A program made the translations under genes and the position numbers. From the NCBI RefSeq assembly GCF_030324495.1, contig NZ_JACAGN010000011.1, positions 82,758-128,377 on the forward strand: a stretch of 45,620 nt of DNA, given 5' to 3'. Below are positions 27,015-33,881 of the stretch, piece after piece (within the stretch, counting starts at the first letter, position 1; every line of letters starts with the position of its first letter). The notes beneath the pieces were generated by a model, which was not told where the DNA came from, did not search any database, and was given only the letters and a program-made list of their open reading frames with translations. This DNA is from Myroides sp. 1354 (GTDB lineage: Bacteria; Bacteroidota; Bacteroidia; Flavobacteriales; Flavobacteriaceae).

Positions 27015-27191
27015 ATGAAAAAAATTGTACTAGTCTTGTCGCTTTTTGCGCTATCTACAACAAGTTTTGCCAACTGTTTTCCTGTTTATTTTTCTTGTGG
27101 AGGTGGAACAACTTATTGTGCTGAAGAAAATTCTTCATTTGACCAAATTCAAGAAGATGTTGAATATGTAGACCATTACGTCTGCGGTTAA
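27015..27191 (+). CDS. Small secreted four-cysteine protein (58 aa)
   Basis: An ATG at 27015 behind GGGAG opens a 58-residue frame to the TAA at 27189. It encodes MKKIVLVLSLFALSTTSFAN, a textbook signal peptide with cleavage expected after SFA. The mature part of about 39 residues has four cysteines (C21, C28, C35, C57), a Gly-rich SCGGGTTYC stretch and an acidic middle. I do not recognise a family; it could be a disulfide-bonded or modified peptide. A strong terminator follows 15 bp after the stop codon, before the GLPGLI gene, so this short message is probably the main product of the leader. No database comparison was possible. Confidence 0.75.
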   Translation: MKKIVLVLSLFALSTTSFANCFPVYFSCGGGTTYCAEENSSFDQIQEDVEYVDHYVCG

Positions 27192-27205
27192 AAACTCGAC
27201 AACTC

Positions 27206-27232
27206 CAGCGTGTCTTTACACGCTGTTTTTTT
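27206..27232 (+). terminator. Terminator between the small secreted protein and GLPGLI genes
   Basis: Stem CAGCGTGT / ACACGCTG with a CTTT loop and seven T. It also rules out the GTG at 27210 as the start of the next gene, because that codon is inside the stem. Partial read-through would feed the GLPGLI and outer-membrane genes. Confidence 0.92.
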
Positions 27233-27251
27233 AATTAACCTTAAATCTACT

Positions 27252-28046
27252 ATGATGAAAAAATCACTTTTAGCAACTCTCGCTTTTATGTTGACCATTT
27301 GTTCTTATGCTCAGCAAAAAACAATTATGCGTTATAACTATTCTGGTAAAATTGTCTCAGATAAAACACAACCTCAAAAGATAGACGAAAGCGTATTTGT
27401 ATTAGATATTGATTCTACCCAATCCTCGCGTTTTCTTGAATTAGCACTATTAGAAAGAAAGCGAGCTGCAGCTACGATAAAAAGCCAAGATGAACTTATG
27501 CAAGTGCTTCATACCTATCGGCCTAAAACAAATTTTACCGTTTTTTATTCTAACGGAATCTTAGCTAGCACTAGCAAAATATGGAGAACAACCTACACGT
27601 ATAAAGAATCAAAGAACGATCTAATTTGGGAAATAGAACCAGATACAGAACAGTGGAACAGCTATACTGTTCAAAAAGCGACTACGTTCTTTGAAGGCCG
27701 ATATTGGAATGTTCTCTTCACCACAGCTATTCCCATAATTGAAGGACCTTATAAATTTAAAAATCTACCTGGTTTTGTCGTCAAAGCCTGGGATGATGAG
27801 AAACATTATGTATTTGAGCTTCTCAATAACGAAAAAATAAAAATGGACAACTGGGAATTAATAAATCCCAAAGAGATGGAAATAGAAATCACAGAGGCAC
27901 AATACATCAAGGCCTTAAAAATTCATCAAAACAAAACCTATAAAGATAACTTAATTGAAATAAATCCAAAAAACGCAGAGACAGTTCCTGATGAGTTTGC
28001 AGAAAAAATAGGCCTTCGTTCGAATCCCATTTATAAGGTTCAATAA
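27252..28046 (+). CDS. GLPGLI family protein
   Basis: A 264-residue exported protein from the tandem ATGs at 27252/27255, with a signal peptide ending CSYAQ near residue 22. The family hallmark is visible as GPYKFKNLPGFVVKAWDDE near residue 175 (GLPGLI is NLPGFV here), along with the upstream EGRYWNVLFTTAIPI stretch. GLPGLI proteins occur in Bacteroidota, usually beside outer-membrane receptor-like proteins; their function is unknown. Here such a receptor follows 60 bp downstream and a small four-cysteine secreted protein precedes, which may form a functional set. Confidence 0.9.
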   Translation: MMKKSLLATLAFMLTICSYAQQKTIMRYNYSGKIVSDKTQPQKIDESVFVLDIDSTQSSRFLELALLERKRAAATIKSQDELMQVLHTYRPKTNFTVFYSNGILASTSKIWRTTYTYKESKNDLIWEIEPDTEQWNSYTVQKATTFFEGRYWNVLFTTAIPIIEGPYKFKNLPGFVVKAWDDEKHYVFELLNNEKIKMDNWELINPKEMEIEITEAQYIKALKIHQNKTYKDNLIEINPKNAETVPDEFAEKIGLRSNPIYKVQ

Positions 28047-28106
28047 TACTCCATCCACCTTTTCTTTCCTTTTCAATCGAAACTTCTTTTCATCCTCTTG
28101 TATCTT

Positions 28107-30788
28107 ATGCTACATTTTATTCACAACTCTCTTATTTTATGTACCATTCTTCTGGCAAGTCTAGTTGCCGTTGGACAAGAGCGCATCCAAGGAAAAGTGG
28201 TAAATCAAACAAACACGCCTATTGAAGGCGCCATTATCTCCCTTGTAAAAGCAGAAACTGAAGAGGTAATTCAATATACGCAATCCGATACAGCAGGTGT
28301 TTTTGAAATGTCGTTACCTACACCTAGTCCAGACCTCAACCTTCGCATTCAACATCTTGATTATGCCGTATATCGTCATGCTTTAGTATTTCCTGTTTCT
28401 TATCTCACACTCACCTTAAAAAAACAGGAAACCGTATTAGAAGAAATCTTCATTAAACCTACGCCTATTACCCAACGCAATGACACACTAAGCTATAGGG
28501 TTGAGTCTTTTGCTTCAAAAACTGATCGCGTATTAGAAGATGTCTTGAAACGACTTCCTGGTATAGAAGTTAGCGCGTCAGGTCAAATCAAGTATCAAGG
28601 AGAGAATATCAATCGATTTTATGTAGAAGGGTTGGATTTGATGAAAGGACGTTATGCCGCGATTACCAAAGCGATTTCACCAGACGATATTAGTCGGGTA
28701 GAGGTCTATGAAGATCATCAACCCATCAAAATGTTGGATAGCAAGGTTTCAACAGGTAAACCTGCTTTAAATATCCGTCTAAAAAACAAAGTAAGTCGTG
28801 CAGGTACAGCCAAAATTGGAGGAGGATTTAGTCCTTTCATTTGGGATGTAAGTCTTTCTCCTATGTTCTTTAGTCGCCACTTTCAGACTTTGGCAAATTA
28901 TGATACCAACAATATGGGGAATACGGTTATGACGAAAATAAATAATTTCTATTCGTTCGAAGAATATGATACTTTTTTATATTCCTCAACCAACACACCT
29001 TTTCTAAAAATAGCCACTAATCCAGATCCTTCCATCAATCAAAATCGCTTTTGGTTTAATCAAAGTCACCTAGGAAATCTAAATGTATTGCAAAAACTCA
29101 AAAACAATTGGGAACTTACAGGAACCTTGTATTATTTAAATGAACATAATGATACCGACGATAGAATACAAACCACCACTATACATTATCTAAATCCAAC
29201 ACTTGGTACCTCTGAGCCCATAACATATCAAAGAACAACGGCTAGTCGTGCGGCAAAAGAAATCTTCCTTGCTGAATTTACCCTAACGCAAAATAAAAAA
29301 CAAAACTATACCAAAAACAAAACGACAATCCGCGTATCAAAAGATAAAACAAAGGGAGATTTGATGGTCAATACGCCAGAAAATTTGATTCAGCAAAAAG
29401 TAAACGCTCCAATTTTTCAGTTACAAAATACGTTGAGTACCCTTATTCCTTTAACAGAAAAACATTGGATTAATTTTCGTTCTCTCTTAGATTTCTCAAA
29501 AAGCAAAGAAGCGTACTTCGCATCTCCAACTGCCCTTTTTAATTTAGACAACCCAGATTTATCCTCTTACCCATCCTTATCCCAACACTATGACAATCAA
29601 TCATTCTATACAAAAAATGCGGTCGCCTATGTTTGGAGGCAGCATGCTTGGACGTTTTCTGGAGCATATCATTTCACCTTTCAACAAACGCATTTCAATA
29701 CGGATTTGTATGGAAGTGAAACTGATTTTTGGAATCCAATCCCCGGAGATTATCACAATCAACTGCGTTATCAAACGAGCAGTAATGCCTTACATTCCAG
29801 GATCAATTTCAAAGCCAAGCGCTGGTCCTTGAACCTGAATCTTCCCTTAGAATGGACCACAGCTTCACTGATAGACAAAGAAAACAACAAACATGATAGC
29901 AATAGCAAATTATTTCTTTCTCCTACTCTTTATGCACAATATGTTGCATCTTTATACTGGACATTCAAAGGAAATATTGCCTACACAAGTGTTTTCACAC
30001 CACTAAATCAACTGTATTCTTCTACTATACTCAATGAATTAAACTTTAGCGCTTACACCAATCGCATTTTATCTAATCATCGATTTACGAGCAAATTTGA
30101 TACCAACTTTAAAGATCCTTTTACGGGGTGGTTTGCTTATTTTAATCTAGAGTATATTGAACAACAAAATCCTATCTTATTTTCTCAAGAAATTGGCGAA
30201 AATGGGCAACAAGTTATTCAAGCTATTGAACAACACAACACTCAAACAACGCAACGCTTAGAACTAAATATCAACAAGTTGATTGAACCAATTAGCACAA
30301 CCTTAAAAGGTAGTTTTTCACATAGTAGGAATAAAAACCCGATTCTCATTAATCAAGTGCTCAATACAGTGAAAACCCATCAAAACAATTATCGATTCAG
30401 TTTATCCAATACCTCTTTTACTTGGTTGAATATTGATTATTCCTTTGCCTATCAACAAGTCCAAAACAAAGATTTTTCTTCTTCCAAAAGTGCTAAAACA
30501 ACACATGATGCGACCTTGAGTTTACTCCCTTTTAAACAGCATACTTTACTCACTACCCTTGCCTATCAACGAGATCGCATCCAACAACAATCGTTCAATA
30601 ACACCTTTGTGGATTTAACCTATCGCTATACTTTTTCCAAACGCAAAATTGATTTGGAACTCGCTTGGACGAATATTTTTAATTACAAGGAATACAGTCA
30701 GGTCATCGTCAATGACATGATGACCCATATCATGCATACTCCAATAAGACCGAGACAACTCATGGTCTCGATTCGCTTTGCCTTCTAA
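28107..30788 (+). CDS. TonB-dependent receptor-like outer-membrane protein with CarboxypepD_reg-like domain
   Basis: An 893-residue outer-membrane beta-barrel protein from the ATG at 28107 (the in-frame TTG at 28098 is unlikely). The order is signal peptide (1-23), regulatory Ig-like domain (about 26-105, GKVVNQTNTPIEGAIISL), plug-like domain (about 115-235, with LEDVLKRLPGIEVSASG, FYVEGLDLM and SRVEVYEDHQP), and a long barrel ending in MVSIRFAF. This is the receptor type that commonly pairs with GLPGLI proteins. No TonB box was identified with confidence, so active transport is inferred only. A substrate related to the adjacent secreted peptide is speculative. Confidence 0.88.
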   Translation: MLHFIHNSLILCTILLASLVAVGQERIQGKVVNQTNTPIEGAIISLVKAETEEVIQYTQSDTAGVFEMSLPTPSPDLNLRIQHLDYAVYRHALVFPVSYLTLTLKKQETVLEEIFIKPTPITQRNDTLSYRVESFASKTDRVLEDVLKRLPGIEVSASGQIKYQGENINRFYVEGLDLMKGRYAAITKAISPDDISRVEVYEDHQPIKMLDSKVSTGKPALNIRLKNKVSRAGTAKIGGGFSPFIWDVSLSPMFFSRHFQTLANYDTNNMGNTVMTKINNFYSFEEYDTFLYSSTNTPFLKIATNPDPSINQNRFWFNQSHLGNLNVLQKLKNNWELTGTLYYLNEHNDTDDRIQTTTIHYLNPTLGTSEPITYQRTTASRAAKEIFLAEFTLTQNKKQNYTKNKTTIRVSKDKTKGDLMVNTPENLIQQKVNAPIFQLQNTLSTLIPLTEKHWINFRSLLDFSKSKEAYFASPTALFNLDNPDLSSYPSLSQHYDNQSFYTKNAVAYVWRQHAWTFSGAYHFTFQQTHFNTDLYGSETDFWNPIPGDYHNQLRYQTSSNALHSRINFKAKRWSLNLNLPLEWTTASLIDKENNKHDSNSKLFLSPTLYAQYVASLYWTFKGNIAYTSVFTPLNQLYSSTILNELNFSAYTNRILSNHRFTSKFDTNFKDPFTGWFAYFNLEYIEQQNPILFSQEIGENGQQVIQAIEQHNTQTTQRLELNINKLIEPISTTLKGSFSHSRNKNPILINQVLNTVKTHQNNYRFSLSNTSFTWLNIDYSFAYQQVQNKDFSSSKSAKTTHDATLSLLPFKQHTLLTTLAYQRDRIQQQSFNNTFVDLTYRYTFSKRKIDLELAWTNIFNYKEYSQVIVNDMMTHIMHTPIRPRQLMVSIRFAF

Positions 30789-30791
30789 CTA

Positions 30792-30825
30792 AACAAGGCC
30801 TCCAACTAAAGTTGAAAGCCTTGTT
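30792..30825. terminator. Terminator after the outer-membrane protein gene
   Basis: Fifteen-base imperfect stem (AACAAGGCCTCCAAC / GTTGAAAGCCTTGTT, two non-Watson-Crick positions) with a TAAA loop, 4 bp after the stop codon and 32 bp from the end of the convergent M56 gene. Confidence 0.75.
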
Positions 30826-30856
30826 TGCCTAACGTATCCAATTTAAAAGTAATAAT

Positions 30857-32860
30857 CTATTTTTTTTTTATAATCTCAATTACTCCATTTTCACCCTCTT
30901 TTCCATATTTCCCCTTCGCCATTTCTCCTTTTAGAACATGCATACTTTCAATCTCTTCTGATTTAATTGTACTCAGCTCACTCGGTTTAATTCTCTTTCC
31001 ATCTACCATGTAAAGAAAGGCATCTCCATTATCTTGTACGGATGTCACCGAAAAAGTACTTATCGTTTTCCCTTTTGCATCTATTCTTTGTTCTTGGTTT
31101 GTACCTGAGGTGACAACAATAACTCCATTTTTCCCTTTGTCCCCATACTTTTCAATACTTTCTTTTGTACTGTAGATGTTGATAGTTCCACCTCCCAATC
31201 CATTAGGGCTTATTTTTTCCAATTCTGCCAAAGACATTTCTTTTCCATTGTAGATAATTAATTTATCCTTGATTTGCTCTAACTCTTGCTTTCTCGATTT
31301 CTTCTTTTCTTTCCACGATTTTTCCATGTCTTTTCGAGAAGCTTCCATTTCCTTTCTCGATTTCTTCTTTTCTTTCAACGATATTTCCATGTCTTTTCGA
31401 GAAGCTTCCATATCTTTTCGAAAGGCTTCCATGTCTTTTCGAGAGGCTTCCATATCCTTTCGAGAGGCTTCCATTTCTTTTCTAGAACTCTCTATTGCTT
31501 TTTTCATCTCATCAGACAAGGGATCTCCTTCAAACGTATAAGTATAAGAAGTTGTTACGCCTGAATCGTTTAATCCCGCTTGTACTAATTCATCCACCGA
31601 ATATTCTTTCCCATTGATAACAATACGGGTTTTCGAATCAGTTCCAGTACTTGTGAACATATAAGTTTGTTTTTTCCCTTCAGCTTTCCCTTTTTCTGTG
31701 ATTAAACGATGCTCTTCCTCTGTTAATTCTTTTCCATTCAGAGTCATCTTTATATTCCTTTTAGAGCCATTTGTCGTAACGTAAATAGTACCACTTTCCG
31801 TTTGGTTAGCCTCTGCAGTTTCTGACACCACTCCTTCTTTTGCTTTTTGCACTAGTGTATCTAAGGTTTCTTTTTGGGCTGTACTCAATTCTTCTCCATT
31901 ATTGCGGACAACTGTCGTACCCTTTGCTTCTTTCTTTTTTTCTGGTTCTTGCTCTGTGGCGGTTGTTTCCTGATCCACAAAGCGAATTTCTGCCTTCGTA
32001 TGTACTTGAAAAAGCAAAAAGAATCCCACCGCTAAGGGTAGACATAACACAAATTTTGATTTTTTCATATTTTTAGATTTGGGTTGGTTTAACATGATAA
32101 TTCTCTTTTTCAAATCCGAAGAACCAAAGGAGTTTACTAAAGAAAGGGATGGCGTTTTAGCTTGTTCAAACTGCACCAAGGTCATTTGGTAATCGTATCT
32201 ATTTTGCAATGCAATAACTTGTTGATCGACGATATATTCTAAATTCAAGCGAACTACTCGCTCCAAAAGCAGTAAGAAAGGATTAAACCAGAAGACACGA
32301 CGTACTAATTGAACAACTAAAAGATCAAACGTATGCTTTTGTTGTACATGGATGTATTCATGTTGGATGATGGTCTCCAATGCCTCTATTTCCTTGTAAT
32401 TAAAAGGTAACACAATCCAATTCCAAAACGAATAGGCCTCTTGTGTGGTCTTGTCTACTTTAATATTGGTTTGCGCCTTCCAAAATTGCAATCGCTTAAT
32501 ATACCGAATCAATCCAAAAATTTTACCGCAAAAGAAGAGTCCTATTATAAAGGTAATCCCTCCAAATACATAAGGTAGTAACACAACAATGTCCAATTGT
32601 TCAAAGAAACTTGGCTGTACCCTTACCTCGGGATTCTCAGTCATTTGCTGGAGCAACAACGACCAATCTACAGCTTGCTCCACATAAACTGTTTTGGTAT
32701 AGCTCAACAGTGGCAATATCAAGCTAAGTATTATTCCGATTAGAAAATAATAGCGAATTGCAGCAAAGAACGTTTCCTTTCTCAAAAACAAGAAATAAAA
32801 AACGAGGAGGAGCAACAATAATCCATTCGCTTTTAGTAGATAAAGAATAAAAGGAGTCAT
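30857..32860 (-). CDS. M56 family (BlaR1/MecR1-like) membrane metalloprotease with heptad-repeat and plug-like domains
   Basis: A 667-residue signalling protease. Membrane segments lie at about 5-26, 34-55, 90-112 and 268-285. The zinc site HEYIH (167-171) and a further acidic ligand region NLEYIVDQQ (206-214) are intact. The C-terminal part is not a penicillin-binding domain. It has three NGKE-type modules (LNGKELTEEE, INGKEYSVDEL, YNGKEMSLAEL), a heptad array at 458-524, and two SusC-plug-like segments (YGDKGKNGVIVVTS near 572 and YGKEGENGVIEI near 652). It follows the BlaI-type repressor by 23 bp, so the pair is a sensor-repressor module. The signal is unknown. Confidence 0.9.
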   Translation of the reverse strand: MTPFILYLLKANGLLLLLLVFYFLFLRKETFFAAIRYYFLIGIILSLILPLLSYTKTVYVEQAVDWSLLLQQMTENPEVRVQPSFFEQLDIVVLLPYVFGGITFIIGLFFCGKIFGLIRYIKRLQFWKAQTNIKVDKTTQEAYSFWNWIVLPFNYKEIEALETIIQHEYIHVQQKHTFDLLVVQLVRRVFWFNPFLLLLERVVRLNLEYIVDQQVIALQNRYDYQMTLVQFEQAKTPSLSLVNSFGSSDLKKRIIMLNQPKSKNMKKSKFVLCLPLAVGFFLLFQVHTKAEIRFVDQETTATEQEPEKKKEAKGTTVVRNNGEELSTAQKETLDTLVQKAKEGVVSETAEANQTESGTIYVTTNGSKRNIKMTLNGKELTEEEHRLITEKGKAEGKKQTYMFTSTGTDSKTRIVINGKEYSVDELVQAGLNDSGVTTSYTYTFEGDPLSDEMKKAIESSRKEMEASRKDMEASRKDMEAFRKDMEASRKDMEISLKEKKKSRKEMEASRKDMEKSWKEKKKSRKQELEQIKDKLIIYNGKEMSLAELEKISPNGLGGGTINIYSTKESIEKYGDKGKNGVIVVTSGTNQEQRIDAKGKTISTFSVTSVQDNGDAFLYMVDGKRIKPSELSTIKSEEIESMHVLKGEMAKGKYGKEGENGVIEIIKKK
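31289..31489 (-). repeat. 21-bp tandem repeats encoding SRKDMEA heptads in the M56 protein
   Basis: Codons 458-524 are made of about nine to ten heptads derived from SRKDMEA or SRKEMEA, interspersed with KEKKK units. At DNA level they are 21-bp near-identical units (reading CTTTTCGAGAAGCTTCCAT on the plus strand). The predicted product is a long charged coiled coil. Such arrays can change copy number in-frame. Confidence 0.85.
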
Positions 32861-32883
32861 AGGCTTTTATTGTTTAAAGATTA

Positions 32884-33246
32884 CTACTGTTTGTTTTTTT
32901 CGATGATAGCGAGAATTTCATTCAATTCCTTTTGTGATACCTGTTTATCCTTGACAAAAAAGTTCACCAAATTGCTAAATGAATTATCGAAATACTTGTG
33001 AAGAGTTTCTTCCATGAACATAGAGCGGTAGGCTTCCATTGTTACAACAGGATAATATTGATGTGATTTTCCGTAGGCATGATGAGCCACTACTCCTTTC
33101 TCTTCCAAAATACGCACTAACGTAGATAAGGTATTGTAATGCGGTTTGGGTTCTGGCATTTCTGCCAATATATCATTGATAAATCCTTTTTGCAACTTCC
33201 AAAGGATGTGCATGATTTCTTCTTCTTTGTTGGTTAATTTTTCCAT
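32884..33246 (-). CDS. BlaI/MecI/CopY family transcriptional repressor
   Basis: A 120-residue winged-helix repressor. I place the start at the ATG at 33246 (MEKLTNKEEEIMHILW, the family's usual opening). A longer reading to 33297 would translate through the promoter and operator. The recognition region is PHYNTLSTLVRILEEKG near residue 39, and the C-terminal half forms the dimer/cleavage region. It is the first gene of the pair with the M56 protease, which by analogy with BlaR1-BlaI would inactivate it by cleavage. Its promoter carries two palindromes suited to self-regulation. Confidence 0.92.
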   Translation of the reverse strand: MEKLTNKEEEIMHILWKLQKGFINDILAEMPEPKPHYNTLSTLVRILEEKGVVAHHAYGKSHQYYPVVTMEAYRSMFMEETLHKYFDNSFSNLVNFFVKDKQVSQKELNEILAIIEKNKQ

Positions 33247-33267
33247 CTTGATTGCTTTTGACTCAAA

Positions 33268-33298
33268 CAAACATATAACTAAAAATTTAGTTATCAAA
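33268..33298 (-). promoter_or_regulatory. Promoter of the BlaI-M56 operon
   Basis: On the minus strand TTTG (33298-33295), a 19-bp spacer and TATGTTTG (33275-33268), both full consensus boxes. The start site should be only about 15 bp before the BlaI ATG. Confidence 0.8.
33275..33294. promoter_or_regulatory. Operator palindrome 1 for BlaI-type repressor
   Basis: ATAACTAAAAATTTAGTTAT, with 9-bp perfect arms around two central bases, fills the space between the two promoter boxes. The ACTA...TAGT core is of the BlaI/MecI operator type. Confidence 0.75.
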
Positions 33299-33313
33299 CT
33301 AATTTTTTAGTTT
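33296..33313. promoter_or_regulatory. Operator palindrome 2 for BlaI-type repressor
   Basis: AAACTAATTTTTTAGTTT, with 7-bp perfect arms and the same ACTA/TAGT core, starts over the -33 box and continues upstream. The two palindrome centres are about 20 bp apart, two helical turns. Confidence 0.7.
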
Positions 33314-33340
33314 TCAATAAAATTTTATTTGAATAGAATA

Positions 33341-33379
33341 AAAAAAGCACTGTAAATTGGCTTGATTTACAGTGCTTTT
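33341..33379 (-). terminator. Terminator of the receptor-thioredoxin operon
   Basis: Perfect 15-bp stem AAAAGCACTGTAAAT / ATTTACAGTGCTTTT with a 7-nt loop, 23 bp past the thioredoxin stop codon, with an A-run giving a minus-strand U-tract. Confidence 0.92.
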
Positions 33380-33402
33380 AAAGAAAAATAACACGTAGTC
33401 TC

Positions 33403-33870
33403 CTACAATGCATTCAGTAATTGAAGCATTTCTTTTGGACCAACATAAGCATACTGTTGGTATATAATTTCATAGTTTTTATTTAAAACGACCAGAGCAG
33501 GATAAGCATTTTGAGCCGTCAAGGCTTCTGCTAATTCATGCACGCCCGACTGGAGTCCTTTCTTCTTAAAGACAAAATCTTTGTTCTTAAAGCGAATATT
33601 TTCCTTTGATTCTGCATCAAACGAAATAAAATAGGCTTTTTCCTCTAGGGCTACTTGTACCTCTTCATTGGCAAAGGTTTTTTTCTTCATCAATGCACAA
33701 TAGTTACACCAATTCGTATGTAGGAAAACAACGATGGGTTTTGCATTTGCTTCCATGCTTTTCTCCAAGGTTGAAAAGGTTACTTCTTGCGCTTTTACTT
33801 TCATCCCCCAAGTGAATAACAAAATCAACCCACTTAAAACGAGAATTTCTTTTCTGCTCATCCCTCTCAT
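33403..33870 (-). CDS. Exported thioredoxin-family protein
   Basis: A 155-residue protein with an N-terminal signal or anchor (about 8-28, ending KVKAQ) and a thioredoxin fold with HTNWCNYCALMKKKTF (Cys55 and Cys58, CxxC). It resembles the DUF255-like thioredoxins that receive a one-sided attack motif from a Trp-Cys pair. It begins 11 bp after the TonB receptor's stop codon, so the two are an operon. A role in the redox state of the receptor or of metal-bound thiols is plausible: the receptor plug has a CNVC motif. A second in-frame ATG three codons later (33861) is also possible. Confidence 0.85.
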   Translation of the reverse strand: MRGMSRKEILVLSGLILLFTWGMKVKAQEVTFSTLEKSMEANAKPIVVFLHTNWCNYCALMKKKTFANEEVQVALEEKAYFISFDAESKENIRFKNKDFVFKKKGLQSGVHELAEALTAQNAYPALVVLNKNYEIIYQQYAYVGPKEMLQLLNAL

Positions 33871-33881
33871 GACTAATTCAT

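Larger units (their letters stand above)
26740..27024 (+). repeat. Direct repeat, copy 2 (ABC fragment + terminator + leader)
   Basis: Second copy of the repeat at 25090-25371. It ends at the start of a different gene, the 58-residue four-cysteine protein, so the same leader now sits in front of two unrelated reading frames. It also accounts for the 352 bp without a full gene between 26663 and 27014; the 77 bp before it are unremarkable. Confidence 0.9.

Noticed and set aside
25090..27024. Insertion sequence between the direct repeats
   Set aside because: No transposase, terminal inverted repeats or short target-site duplication; the repeats are native gene-end and leader sequence.
27210..27251. 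Upstream GTG start for the GLPGLI gene
   Set aside because: The GTG lies in the stem of a terminator, and a proper signal peptide begins at the tandem ATGs at 27252/27255.
31269..31564. Plus-strand open frames over the heptad repeat
   Set aside because: Antisense shadows of the 21-bp repeats in the M56 gene; they show repetitive Phe/Ser and have no ribosome binding site.
30857..33246. Beta-lactam resistance operon
   Set aside because: No beta-lactamase gene and no penicillin-binding sensor domain; only the BlaI/M56 architecture is shared.
33247..33297. Longer N-terminus for the BlaI repressor
   Set aside because: It would translate through the promoter -7 box and operator; the family's conserved start is at 33246.
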